NCBI RefSeq assembly: GCF_029080175.1
Contig: NZ_JARFJC010000029.1
Length of the DNA stretch: 64,000 nt
Direction: 5' to 3' (one strand)
DNA from: Luteipulveratus flavus
Lineage (GTDB): Bacteria > Actinomycetota > Actinomycetes > Actinomycetales > Dermatophilaceae
The translations under genes were made by a program, and so were the position numbers. Of the stretch, positions 17,346 through 25,748 are shown one piece after another (position 1 is the stretch's first letter; each line of letters starts with the position of its first letter). Below the pieces are notes generated by a model, which saw only the letters and a list, made by a program, of their open reading frames with translations, did no database searches and was not told the DNA's origin.

Positions 17346-18638
17346 TCAGGCGAAGAGAGCCTGCCCGATGTGACCGTCGTCGCGCGCGCCCGGAGGGATC
17401 GCGAACAGCCCGGACCCGGTGTGCTGGACGTACTCCATCATCGCGTCCTGCCGGGCCATGCGCATCTGCATCGGGACGTACTGCGCGGACGGGCGCCGGA
17501 CGTACGCGAGGAAGAACAGGCCCGCGTCCAGGCGGCCGATGGCGTCGTTGCCGTCGGTGAAGTTGTAGCCACGCCGCAGCATCCGGACACCACCATTGGT
17601 GTGGGGGTGAGCGAGGCGGACGTGTGAGTCGGCGGCGATGAGCGGCACGCCGCCACGCCCCTTGGCCGCGAGGTCCGGCTCGGTGAACTCGGTCCCACCG
17701 GACAGCGGCGCCCCCTGCGGACGGTCGCGTCCGATGATGGTCTCCTGCTCGCGCAGCGAGGCGCGGTCCCAGGTCTCCAGGCGCATGTTGATGCGCCGGG
17801 CGACGAGGTAGGAGCCGCCGGTCATCCAGCCCGCCGCGGGGTCGTCCCGCTGCCCCACCCACACGTGCTCGTCGGCCTGGCCCGCCTCCTCGGCCTTGAG
17901 GTTGGCGGTGCCGTCCTTGAACCCGAACAGGTTGCGCGGCGTGGCCTGCGCGGTCGAGGTCGAGGACGTGCGCCCGAAGCCGAGCTGCGCCCAGCGGATC
18001 TGCGCGGAGCCGAAAGCGATCCGCGACAGGTTGCGGATCGCGTGCACCGCCACCTGCGGGTCGTCGGCGCAGGCCTGGACGCACAGGTCGCCGTCGGAGC
18101 GGCTCGGGTCGAGCTTGTCCCCCGGGAAGTGCGGCAGCGCAGCGAGCTCACGCGGCTGACGCGCGGCGATGCCGAAGCGGTCCTTGCCGTGGGCGTCGCG
18201 GAACAGCGAGGGCCCGAACCCGAACGTCAGGGTCAGCCCGGACGCCGGCAGTCCGTCGGCCTCGCCGGTGTCGGCGGGCGGCGCGTCGTACGACGTCTCC
18301 TCCGCCTGCGCGGGGCGTCCCTGGGTCATCTCGGCCGCCGCGAGGGTCCACGCCTGGAGCAGGGTGACGAGCTCCTCGCGGGTCGTGGCCGTCACGTCGA
18401 AGGCTGCGAAGTGCAGCCGGTCCTGCGCGGGCGTCACAATGCCGCTCTGGTGCGGGGCGTAGAAGGGGTAGCGGCGCATGGCGCCTCCGGCCGGGACGGT
18501 GTCGGCCGTGGCCCGACCGACGCCGAGACCCCCGGCGAACGTCGCGGCACCGACCGCGGCGCCCGTCCCGGTGAGGCCCAGCATCCGGCGCCGCGAGAGG
18601 CCGCGGCGCTGCGAGGGCGTCGTGTTGTCCTCGGTCAT
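17346..18638 (-). CDS. efeB: Dye-decolorizing peroxidase / deferrochelatase EfeB
   Basis: A 430-residue exported haem peroxidase. A Tat signal is visible (SRRRMLGLTGTGAAVGAA). The DyP fold motifs are FGFKDGTANL, containing the catalytic Asp, and HPHTNGGVRMLRRGYNF near the proximal haem region. It acts outside the membrane as the peroxidase component of the EfeUOB iron importer, oxidising ferrous iron or releasing iron from haem. It is the last gene of the efeU-efeO-efeB operon, starting nine bases after the efeO stop. Confidence 0.93.
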   Translation of the reverse strand: MTEDNTTPSQRRGLSRRRMLGLTGTGAAVGAATFAGGLGVGRATADTVPAGGAMRRYPFYAPHQSGIVTPAQDRLHFAAFDVTATTREELVTLLQAWTLAAAEMTQGRPAQAEETSYDAPPADTGEADGLPASGLTLTFGFGPSLFRDAHGKDRFGIAARQPRELAALPHFPGDKLDPSRSDGDLCVQACADDPQVAVHAIRNLSRIAFGSAQIRWAQLGFGRTSSTSTAQATPRNLFGFKDGTANLKAEEAGQADEHVWVGQRDDPAAGWMTGGSYLVARRINMRLETWDRASLREQETIIGRDRPQGAPLSGGTEFTEPDLAAKGRGGVPLIAADSHVRLAHPHTNGGVRMLRRGYNFTDGNDAIGRLDAGLFFLAYVRRPSAQYVPMQMRMARQDAMMEYVQHTGSGLFAIPPGARDDGHIGQALFA

Positions 18639-18646
18639 GGTTCCTC

Positions 18647-19813
18647 TCAGAGGGTGACGGTGGACGTCAGCTTCGACAGGGGCTCGGACAAGGCGTTCAC
18701 CCCGGAGGCCAGCTCCTTGACCTGAGCCGGCGTCAGCTCGGTGTAGAGCACGAAGCCGTCGCCCTTCTTGTGCTGGTCGAGCAGCTTCTGCAGCGCGGTG
18801 AACTTCGTGGCGATGCTGGTGTCGAGCGTCTTGTCCTTGCGCTGGACGATGGGCCGCAGGTTCTCGAAGCCGACCCGGGCGCCGTCGACGTTGGCCTGGA
18901 AGTCCCACAGGTCGGTGTGCGACCAGATCTCCTCCTCGCCGGTGACCTTGCCGGTCGCCACCTCGCCCAGCAGCTCCTTGGAGCCGTTGGCGATCTGGTC
19001 GGCGGTGAAGGTCGTCGTGCGGGTTCGGTTGTACAGCGTGCGCGTGTCGGTCAGCAGCTGGTCGGCGACGGTGGCGCGCTGCGCGGGTGTGAGCCTGGTG
19101 TAGCCGGTCTTCGGCGGCCACAGGTCTTTCTCGATGCGGTGCCAGCCGGTCCACTTCTGCTTCGGCTCCAGGTCGGCCTCGCGCAGGTCCATCTTCGGGT
19201 CGAGGTCGCCGAAGGACTCGGCCACCGGCTCGACGCGCTCCCAGTGCCGGCGCGCGTCCGCGTACAGCGCCCGCGCCTGGTCGTCCTTGCCCGCCTTGTA
19301 GAGGCTGACGAACGACCCCGTCTTGGTGAGCAGCTGCTCGGTCTGGTCCTTGACGTAGGAGGCGTACCCGGTGCTGGCGTTCTGGGCGAGCACCTTGTCG
19401 TCGCCCGACGGCTCGAGGTCGGCACCGGAGTCGGTCACGGTGAAGGCCGACCTGATGCCCTGGCCGACCATGCCCGGCTTGCACGCCGTGAAGTACTTGC
19501 CCGGTGCAGCCTTCACGACCAGGTCGCGGGTCAGCCCGGGGGCGATGTTCTCGACCTCGCCGACGATCCGCAGGCCGTCCTCACCGAGCAGGTAGAACTC
19601 GGTGACCTGGCTGCCCTTGTTGGTGACGTTGAAGACCACGTTGCCCGAGGGCGCCTCCTTCGAGGAGACGTCACAGGTCCTCGCGTCCGAGCTGACCGAC
19701 AGCTTGGCGTGGTCGCCCGACGCGTCGCCGCTGGGCGAGTTGGACGTGCAGCCGGCCAGGGCCGTCGCCGCGAGCGCGGCGGTGATGACGAGGGACGACG
19801 TACGACGGCTCAC
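18647..19813 (-). CDS. efeO: Iron-uptake lipoprotein EfeO
   Basis: A 388-residue lipoprotein with signal peptide and lipobox LAATALAGC (Cys at about residue 22). An N-terminal cupredoxin-like domain (SSDARTCDVSSKEAPSGNVV to CKPGMVGQ) is followed by an imelysin-like M75 domain including HWERVEPVAESFGDLDPKMD and GWHRIEKDLW, which matches the HxxE-type metal site of EfeO. It binds ferrous/ferric iron outside the membrane and passes it to EfeU. The GTG start overlaps the efeU stop by four bases (GTGA), so translation is coupled. Confidence 0.93.
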   Translation of the reverse strand: MSRRTSSLVITAALAATALAGCTSNSPSGDASGDHAKLSVSSDARTCDVSSKEAPSGNVVFNVTNKGSQVTEFYLLGEDGLRIVGEVENIAPGLTRDLVVKAAPGKYFTACKPGMVGQGIRSAFTVTDSGADLEPSGDDKVLAQNASTGYASYVKDQTEQLLTKTGSFVSLYKAGKDDQARALYADARRHWERVEPVAESFGDLDPKMDLREADLEPKQKWTGWHRIEKDLWPPKTGYTRLTPAQRATVADQLLTDTRTLYNRTRTTTFTADQIANGSKELLGEVATGKVTGEEEIWSHTDLWDFQANVDGARVGFENLRPIVQRKDKTLDTSIATKFTALQKLLDQHKKGDGFVLYTELTPAQVKELASGVNALSEPLSKLTSTVTL

Positions 19814-20673
19814 GCCGCGACCTCCTTGCGTGCCGCGTCGGGCGCGGGCTTCGGTTGACGGGTGGTCCGGATCTGCCGGACCAGCAGAGTCATCACCGGG
19901 ACCACGTAGAGGAGCCAGACGGCGGCCTCGAGCCAGGTGGTCGCCGGCGAGAAGTTGAGGGTGCCCTTGAGCAGCGTGCCGAGGAGCGAGTCGGGCGGGA
20001 TGGTGCCGGAGACGTCGAACGCCAGGTCGTGCAGACCCGGGAGGATGCCCGCCTCCTGCAGGTCGTGGACGCCGTAGGACAGGACGCCGGCGGCGACGAG
20101 GACGAGCATGAAGCCGGTCCAGGTGAAGAACTTGGCGAGGTTGAGCTTGAGCGCGCCCTTGTAGAACAGCCAGGCGAGCACGACCGCGGTCGCCAGGCCC
20201 AGCGCCGCGCCGATCAGCGGCTCGGTGGTCGAGGCGTTGTCCCGGGTGGCGGCGCTGGTCGCGGACCACAGGAAGAGCGCGGTCTCCAGGCCCTCCCGGC
20301 CGACGGCCAGCACAGCGACGACGACCAGGCTGAGCCTGCCGCCCTCGACCGCCCGGTCGACCGCGCCCTTGAGCTCGGTCGACAGCGTGCGGGCGGTGCG
20401 CGCCATCCAGAAGATCATCCAGGTGACGAAGCCGACGGCGACGATGGACAGCGTCCCCCCGAGCGCCTCCTGCGCCTCGAACGTCAGCCCCTGCGGGCCG
20501 TACGTGAGCAGCGCGCCGAAGCCGAGCGAGACGGCCACGGCCGCGGCGACACCGAGCCAGACGCGGGGCAGCAGGTTGGCCCGGTCCGTCTTGACCAGGT
20601 ACGCCACGAGGATGACGACGACCAGCGAGGCCTCCAGGCCTTCACGCAGTCCGATCAGGTAGTTCGCGAGCAC
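19810..20673 (-). CDS. efeU: High-affinity iron permease EfeU (FTR1 family)
   Basis: A 287-residue integral membrane protein with about seven helices. The iron-binding REGLE motif appears twice: IGLREGLEASLVVVI near the N-terminus and AVGREGLETALFLW near the middle, the defining FTR1/EfeU feature. It transports iron across the cytoplasmic membrane, fed by EfeO and EfeB encoded downstream in the same operon. The GTG at 20673 starts the protein right at the first helix. A DtxR/IdeR-like box 28 bases upstream suggests repression by iron. Confidence 0.95.
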   Translation of the reverse strand: MLANYLIGLREGLEASLVVVILVAYLVKTDRANLLPRVWLGVAAAVAVSLGFGALLTYGPQGLTFEAQEALGGTLSIVAVGFVTWMIFWMARTARTLSTELKGAVDRAVEGGRLSLVVVAVLAVGREGLETALFLWSATSAATRDNASTTEPLIGAALGLATAVVLAWLFYKGALKLNLAKFFTWTGFMLVLVAAGVLSYGVHDLQEAGILPGLHDLAFDVSGTIPPDSLLGTLLKGTLNFSPATTWLEAAVWLLYVVPVMTLLVRQIRTTRQPKPAPDAARKEVAA

Positions 20674-20700
20674 AGCGGTACCGATTCTCCGTCGAGTCCA

Positions 20701-20719
20701 TTAGGAAAGGCATCCCTTA
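20701..20719. promoter_or_regulatory. Putative DtxR/IdeR iron box controlling efeUOB
   Basis: TTAGGAAAGGCATCCCTTA matches 13 of 19 positions of the DtxR/IdeR consensus TTAGGTTAGGCTAACCTAA, with the TTAGG half-site intact. It lies 27 bases before the efeU start, as expected for an iron-dependent repressor site. The regulator itself is not in the window. Confidence 0.6.
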
Positions 20720-20819
20720 CCAAGGGTGGACTGTACCCCGGCCCGCGGTCCGTCGCGCAACTCGGGCGGGAAGCCGGTCCTAGACTGTGGACGGCCCACC
20801 CGCGGAGCGCGCGGGCCAT

Positions 20820-20892
20820 GCCCCCGTGGCGCAACGGATAGCGCAGCGGCCTTCTAATCCGCCGGTTGCAGGTTCGAGTCCTGCCGGGGGCA
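20820..20892 (+). tRNA. tRNA-Arg (anticodon TCT)
   Basis: A complete cloverleaf: acceptor GCCCCCG pairs with CGGGGGC, the anticodon loop is CTTCTAA with TCT, and the T-arm contains GGTTCGAGTCC. The discriminator base is A and no full CCA is encoded (the next bases are CCA-like: CC then A). TAGACT at 20781-20786 could be its -10 element. It decodes AGA codons, which are rare in this GC-rich genome. Confidence 0.95.
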
Positions 20893-20936
20893 CCACAGCA
20901 CGTTCATCCGGTCGGCGTGTCGCCCCCGGCGGCGGC

Positions 20937-22139
20937 TCACAGGTGGCCGAGCACCTCGAACTTGCGGTAGATCGCCGTGCCGAGGAACTGCTGGCGGCGC
21001 ACCGACATCAGGTCCAGCAGCCCCCGCTCCTCCGCGAGCGCCCGGTCGTCCACCTGACCGCGGTTGAGCCGGGCCCGCAGCATCGCCAGCTCGGACGCGG
21101 CGTCCTGGAACTCGTGCATCTGCTTCTTGCTCTCGGCACCGCCGTGGGCGAACGCCCAGGCGCGGGCGTACCGGCGCTCGGGCATCGAGGAGAGCATCGC
21201 GACCTCGGCGTGGGTGAGCCAGCCGTGGTCGGCGTACGGGCTGAGCTGGGCGCCGATGAGGCTCGCCTCGCGCCGCCGCGCCCACAGCAGCAGGCCGGCG
21301 AAGGCGAGGAAGAGCGGCACCTGGACGACGACGTACAGCAGCAGCCAGCCGCCGGAGCTGATCACGGCGGCGGCGTTCCAGAGGCTGTGCAGCGTGATCG
21401 CGCAGACCCAGCCGAGCAGCGGCGCGGTCCAGCGCACCAGCGGCCTACGGGCGGTGGCGGCCACCCCGACCCCGATCCCGGTGCAGATGGTGAACATCGG
21501 GTGGGCGAACGGGCTCATCAGGACCCGGACGACGAACACGCCGAACAGCCCCTTCTCGCCGGCGTCGGCGTACCCGTTGGCGAGGTAGAGGATGTCCTCG
21601 ACGAAGGCGAACCCGCAGGCGGCGAGCCCGGCGTAGACCATCCCGTCGAGGATGCCGTCGATCTCCCGGCGGCGGAACAGCAGGAGCAGGACGGGCGCCA
21701 GCCCCTTGAGGGTCTCCTCGACCACCGGGGCGACACCGACGGCGACGAGCGGGTTGCCCTCCTCCCCCGCGCCGAGCAGGTAGCCGCCCAGGTCGTTGAG
21801 GAACGCGGCACCCAGGGTGGCCACGCACGCGCCCCACAGGAACGCGAACAGCAGCATGCCGGTGGGCTCGGACTCGAACCGGTCGACCCACAGGAACACC
21901 GGGACGACGATGCCGACGACGACCACCGACAGGACGGCGCCCAGGACGGTGCCGGTCACGCCGGCGGTCGCGCCGACCAGGGCGAGCATCAGCAGACCGC
22001 AGAGGCCGAACACCACCGTGAGCGCGGCCACCAGCAGCCAGCGACGCAGGGCGGGACGGCGGGCCATCGCCGGCGGGATTCCGGTGGCCGGTGCGGGAGC
22101 CGTGGCGTGACGGCCGGGGTGCATCGCTCCACCTGTCAT
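20937..22139 (-). CDS. PrsW-family intramembrane metalloprotease
   Basis: A 400-residue polytopic membrane protein with about eight helices. PrsW/CAAX-like catalytic motifs are visible: VAPVVEETLKGLAP (EExxK), FAFVEDILY, HPMFTICTGIG and LHSLWN. It is the type of protease that cleaves membrane anchors such as anti-sigma factors. The C-terminal 120 residues form a soluble charged extension. The ATG at 22139 follows TACCCT (plus-strand 22147-22152) by seven bases. It is divergent from orn, and the two promoters share 36 bases. Confidence 0.88.
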   Translation of the reverse strand: MTGGAMHPGRHATAPAPATGIPPAMARRPALRRWLLVAALTVVFGLCGLLMLALVGATAGVTGTVLGAVLSVVVVGIVVPVFLWVDRFESEPTGMLLFAFLWGACVATLGAAFLNDLGGYLLGAGEEGNPLVAVGVAPVVEETLKGLAPVLLLLFRRREIDGILDGMVYAGLAACGFAFVEDILYLANGYADAGEKGLFGVFVVRVLMSPFAHPMFTICTGIGVGVAATARRPLVRWTAPLLGWVCAITLHSLWNAAAVISSGGWLLLYVVVQVPLFLAFAGLLLWARRREASLIGAQLSPYADHGWLTHAEVAMLSSMPERRYARAWAFAHGGAESKKQMHEFQDAASELAMLRARLNRGQVDDRALAEERGLLDLMSVRRQQFLGTAIYRKFEVLGHL

Positions 22140-22146
22140 GGCCCGG

Positions 22147-22169
22147 AGGGTAGTGCAGGTGCCTAAGGT
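22147..22169. promoter_or_regulatory. Interlocked divergent leaderless promoters, prsW-like gene and orn
   Basis: The -10 hexamers TACCCT (minus strand, 22147-22152) and TAAGGT (plus strand, 22164-22169) lie 11 bases apart and point away from each other. Each is 6-7 bases from its start codon, and each -35 position falls at the far side of the opposite -10. Confidence 0.6.
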
Positions 22170-22175
22170 GGGCGG

Positions 22176-22808
22176 ATGACCGACTCAGCCGCTGGACGTG
22201 CCCGGACCGACCGCATCGTGTGGATCGACTGTGAGATGACCGGGCTCGACCTGCAGGCTGACGCGCTCATCGAGGTGGCCGCGCTGGTCACCGACTTCGA
22301 GCTGAACCAGCTGGGCGACGGCGTCGATGTGGTGATCAAGCCCCCGGCCGAGGCGCTGGCCCAGATGGGCGACTTCGTCCGCGACATGCACACCACGAGC
22401 GGACTGCTCGAGGAGCTCGACGGCGGCGTGACCGTGGCGGAGGCCCAGGAGCAGGTGCTGGCGTACGTCCGTGAGCACGTCCCCGAGCCGCGCAAGGCGC
22501 CGCTGGGCGGCAACACCGTCGGCACCGACCGCAGCTTCCTGGCCCGCGACATGGCCGAGCTCGAGCAGCACCTGCACTACCGGATCATCGACGTCTCCTC
22601 GATCAAGGAGCTGTCGCGCCGGTGGTACCCCCGGGCCTACTTCAACGCTCCGAAGAAGGGCGGCGGTCACCGCGCGCTCGCCGACATCCGCGAGTCGGTC
22701 AACGAGCTGCGCTACTACCGCGAGGCCGTCTTCGTGCCCCAGCCCGGGCCGGACAGCACCCGGGCGAAGGCCGTCGCGGAGCGGTTCGTCCTGTCCTCGA
22801 CCGACTGA
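22176..22808 (+). CDS. orn: Oligoribonuclease
   Basis: A 210-residue DEDDh 3'-5' exonuclease that degrades 2-5-nt RNAs and linear dinucleotides such as pGpG. Exo motifs are intact: IVWIDCEMTGLD (first D and E), NTVGTDRSFLARDM (second D) and GGGHRALADIRESV with the catalytic His and last Asp. The ATG at 22176 follows TAAGGT by six bases, a leaderless arrangement. The tRNA-His gene lies just downstream. Confidence 0.96.
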   Translation: MTDSAAGRARTDRIVWIDCEMTGLDLQADALIEVAALVTDFELNQLGDGVDVVIKPPAEALAQMGDFVRDMHTTSGLLEELDGGVTVAEAQEQVLAYVREHVPEPRKAPLGGNTVGTDRSFLARDMAELEQHLHYRIIDVSSIKELSRRWYPRAYFNAPKKGGGHRALADIRESVNELRYYREAVFVPQPGPDSTRAKAVAERFVLSSTD

Positions 22809-22899
22809 CCTCGCCCGCGGAGCGGAGGGGTGTCACGAGCACCCCTTCGGAACCGCTACGATGGTCCGCGCTGCCTCCCCTTGCGGAGGCAGTCGCCAT

Positions 22900-22976
22900 G
22901 GTGGGTATAGCTCAGCTGGTAGAGCATCGCGTTGTGGTCGCGAGGGTCGCGGGTTCAAGTCCCGTTACTCACCCCA
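22900..22976 (+). tRNA. tRNA-His (anticodon GTG)
   Basis: A cloverleaf with acceptor GTGGGTA pairing with TACTCAC, anticodon GTG in the loop TTGTGGT, and T-arm GGGTTCAAGTCCC. A G at position -1 (22900) opposite C73 gives the extra base pair diagnostic of tRNA-His. CCA (22974-22976) is encoded. TACGAT at 22857-22862 may be the -10 element. Confidence 0.97.
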
Positions 22977-22981
22977 TGCAG

Positions 22982-23018
22982 GAACGGCCCGGCATCCTTC
23001 GAGGATGCCGGGCCGTTC
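22982..23018. terminator. Bidirectional hairpin terminator with TTCG loop
   Basis: Perfect 17-bp arms (GAACGGCCCGGCATCCT and its complement) around a TCG loop, giving a C-UUCG-type closing. It lies between tRNA-His and the convergent BrkB gene and so probably ends both transcripts. Confidence 0.88.
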
Positions 23019-23027
23019 TGTCTCGTC

Positions 23028-24791
23028 TCAGGACTGCGCGCGCCGGTCGCGGCGGAACTGCGGCTCGGGCGTCGCGCCGTCCACGGGCGCCGCCGCGGGC
23101 GCAGGCCGACGGGCGGCGTACCACGCACTGCGGCGGTCCTCCCGCTCCTGCTCGACCTCGCTGCGCAGCGGGCTCGGCATCGGTGTCCTGACGGCCTTCT
23201 CCTGCTTCTTCGGCGGCTCGGGTCGCGCGGCCTGCTCTGCGCGCTCGACGTCGAACTCCGAGCGGCGGGCCTGCCGCTCGGAGTACACCTCGTCGCGTGC
23301 GACCGAGCGCCGCGGGTCGAAGCGGGAGCGCACCCGGTCGACCTCGGCCCACCGCTCCTCACGGGTGACCTGCGACTCCAGGGCCTCGCGCTCCTCCTTC
23401 GCCTTGCGCTCGGCCGTCTGGCGGGCGGCCTTGGCACGAGCCTCCTGCGCCTCCAGCCGGTCGCGGACCTGCCGGTTGTGGGCGGCCTCGACCAGTGCTG
23501 TCTCACGCCGCTCCTCGCGGGACAGGCGCACGATCTCCCGCTCCCGGGCGGCGTCGTAGGGCTGCCCGTGGGTCGCCTCGCGCAGCCGCGCGGCCTCCGA
23601 CCGCCCGTAGGTGTCGGTCGTGCCATCCACCCGGCGGGTGGCGGGACGCGTGGGGTCCTCGGTGCTGGCGGTCATCGCTGATGCGGTCCTCTCGTTGCTA
23701 CGGCGTACGGCGAGTGCGGGCACGAAGTTCTTCCCCGCGAGCTCGGGATCGTGGTCGGACGCGAGCCGCAGGGCGTGCGCCTCGCGCACCGCGTCGTCGT
23801 ACTTCTCGGCCTTCTTCTCCAGGCCCGTGCTGTCGCGGGCCGGCAGCAGGATCATCTCCTCGGCGGGCAGGCCCGAGCGCAGCTGACGAGTGCGCTCGAG
23901 CTCGGCGTCCAGCTCGGCGCCGAACAGCAGCGCGAGGTTGGTGAGCCACAGCCACAGCAGGAAGATCACCGCGCCCGCGAACGGCCCGTACGTCTTGTTG
24001 TAGCTCGAGCCGCCGGTGAGGGTGACGTACAGGAAGAAGGCGCCGGAGGCGATCACCCAGGCGAGGAAGCCGAACGCCGCTCCCCAGCTGAAGAACATCC
24101 GTCGCGGCTTACGGACGTTCGGTGTCGCCCAGTAGAGCAGCGAGATGATCAGGATGACGAACAGCACCACGACCGGCCACTTGGCGATGTTCCAGACCGC
24201 GACAGTGGTGTCGCCGAGGCCGATCTTGCTGCCGACCTCGCTGGCGACGCTGCCGGAGAACACCATCGCGACCAGCACCGCCACCATCAGCACGACCTGG
24301 ATCGCGGTGATGAGGTAGAGCCAGGGGCGCAGCTTGAAGACCGAGCGGCCCTCGCCCACGTCGTAGATGCGGTTGAGCGCCCGGCTGAAGCCGCCGACGT
24401 ACCCCGACGCCGACCAGAGCGCGCCGAGGACACCGATGACCAGGGCGAACCCTGCGCCGCCCTGGCTGGAGAAGCGCTCGAGGATGCTGCGCGGCGTGTC
24501 GAACATCGAGTCGCTCGCTGACTTGTTCAGGACGCCGGCGAAGATGTCGATCAGGTCGTCCGGCTGGATGTTGAACACCCCGATGAGCGACACCACCGCG
24601 ACCAGCCCGGGGAACAGCGACAGCATCGAGTAGTACGTCAGCATCGCCGCGACGTCGGTGCACTGGTCCAGGGAGAACTTCTGCGCCGCGCGTCTCAGCG
24701 CGACCTTCCAGCTGGGGCCCGCAGTGGTGGGGACGAGACCACCGGCGGGGCGCTCGACGGCGGTCTCGGGTTCGAGTGTCTGCAGCGTCAT
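23028..24791 (-). CDS. YihY/BrkB family membrane protein with long charged C-terminal extension
   Basis: A 587-residue protein. Residues about 30-305 form the YihY/BrkB membrane domain with six helices (AAMLTYYSMLSLFPGLVAVV, GALWSASGYVGGFSRALNRI, YGPFAGAVIFLLWLWLTNLA and LLFGAELDAELER). The remaining roughly 270 residues are hydrophilic, rich in Arg, Glu and Ala, and predicted mostly helical or coiled-coil (ERKAKEEREALESQVTREER). This tail is far longer than in ordinary BrkB proteins (about 300 residues). The family's function is unsettled; the old RNase BN label is wrong. The ATG at 24791 has GAGGGA upstream. Confidence 0.88.
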   Translation of the reverse strand: MTLQTLEPETAVERPAGGLVPTTAGPSWKVALRRAAQKFSLDQCTDVAAMLTYYSMLSLFPGLVAVVSLIGVFNIQPDDLIDIFAGVLNKSASDSMFDTPRSILERFSSQGGAGFALVIGVLGALWSASGYVGGFSRALNRIYDVGEGRSVFKLRPWLYLITAIQVVLMVAVLVAMVFSGSVASEVGSKIGLGDTTVAVWNIAKWPVVVLFVILIISLLYWATPNVRKPRRMFFSWGAAFGFLAWVIASGAFFLYVTLTGGSSYNKTYGPFAGAVIFLLWLWLTNLALLFGAELDAELERTRQLRSGLPAEEMILLPARDSTGLEKKAEKYDDAVREAHALRLASDHDPELAGKNFVPALAVRRSNERTASAMTASTEDPTRPATRRVDGTTDTYGRSEAARLREATHGQPYDAAREREIVRLSREERRETALVEAAHNRQVRDRLEAQEARAKAARQTAERKAKEEREALESQVTREERWAEVDRVRSRFDPRRSVARDEVYSERQARRSEFDVERAEQAARPEPPKKQEKAVRTPMPSPLRSEVEQEREDRRSAWYAARRPAPAAAPVDGATPEPQFRRDRRAQS

Positions 24792-24897
24792 CGTGTCCCT
24801 CTTCTCGACCATCTGTACCGAGTCCATACCCGCGATCGTCACGAACCTATCGACATCGGATGCCCGACCACCGCGCGCGACACCGCACAATGTCGCC

Positions 24898-25518
24898 ATG
24901 AACCGAGCAGGCCAGCCGATCCGACGCACCGCCGTCGCGATCCTCCTGATGATGGGCGCCACCGCAGCCGTCCTCCTCAGCGCCGCCCCGACCGGGACCG
25001 CCTCCACCACCGGGCCCACCCCCACGTCGAGCACGACCCCGACCACGTCGACGACGACCACCCGGTCACCGTCGACGACCGCGGAGCCGACCACGACCAG
25101 GAGTCACTCCTCGACGAGCCGGACGACCTCCGGGCCGACCCGGACCCGCACGCCGCGCCCGACCCGGTCGCCCGACCAGCCCGTACCGGCCACCACGCCG
25201 GCGCCTCCGGCCCCCTCGGACGCCTCGCCCCGTGCCGGCACGACGTCGCGTCCCCGGCGCACGACGCTCACGGTCAACGAGCCCGCGGCCCCTGTCGACG
25301 GCTTCACCGGGACGACTCCGCCGAGCGCGAGCGTCCCCTCGGTGGTCGACGCGAGCGGCGCCGGCCCGGCCCCGGCGACGGGTCGCGCGGTCGGCACGCT
25401 CGACGAGCGCCGTCCGGAGACGTCATCGGGCGAATCGACCTCTCGGACCATGCTGTTCGGCGCCGTCCTGGTCGCCCTGACCGCGGCCGGGCTGGCCATC
25501 CGGGAGTTCCGCCGCTGA
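24898..25518 (+). CDS. Secreted Thr/Ser/Pro-rich protein with C-terminal membrane anchor
   Basis: A 206-residue protein with an N-terminal signal helix (RTAVAILLMMGATAAVLLSA), a long mucin-like low-complexity middle rich in Thr, Ser, Pro and Arg, and a C-terminal helix MLFGAVLVALTAAGLAI followed by REFRR. The ending looks like a cell-wall sorting signal (helix plus basic tail), but I find no LPxTG in front of it, so it is more likely anchored in the membrane with an extracellular linker. No enzymatic domain is visible. It is divergent from the BrkB gene. The function is unknown. Confidence 0.7.
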   Translation: MNRAGQPIRRTAVAILLMMGATAAVLLSAAPTGTASTTGPTPTSSTTPTTSTTTTRSPSTTAEPTTTRSHSSTSRTTSGPTRTRTPRPTRSPDQPVPATTPAPPAPSDASPRAGTTSRPRRTTLTVNEPAAPVDGFTGTTPPSASVPSVVDASGAGPAPATGRAVGTLDERRPETSSGESTSRTMLFGAVLVALTAAGLAIREFRR

Positions 25519-25607
25519 CCCGAACCAGGCTCCGCGAGGGTCGCTCCCGCGGCCGCCCGGCTCGATTTCATGACCGGGCGATCACCCTGCTATGGTTTCC
25601 CCTCGTT

Positions 25608-25683
<76 letters not shown>

Positions 25684-25689
25684 CCACTC

Positions 25690-25728
25690 CGAGAGCCGGG
25701 GTTCGACCATGTCGAGCCTCGGCTCTCG
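25690..25728 (+). terminator. Hairpin after tRNA-Lys
   Basis: An 18-bp imperfect stem (CGAGAGCCGGGGTTCGAC with GTCGAGCCTCGGCTCTCG, two G-T-type mismatches) around a CAT loop, seven bases past the tRNA. It probably ends the tRNA transcript. Confidence 0.75.
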
Positions 25729-25748
25729 TCGTTCGTGAGGGAGACGTC

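Noticed and set aside
24898..25518. Assigning the Thr-rich protein as a sortase substrate
   Set aside because: No LPxTG-like pentapeptide precedes the C-terminal helix.
25684..25748. A guanidine riboswitch in front of the SMR gene
   Set aside because: Only about 20 bases separate the tRNA terminator and the gene, and no paired ACGR-loop hairpins are seen.
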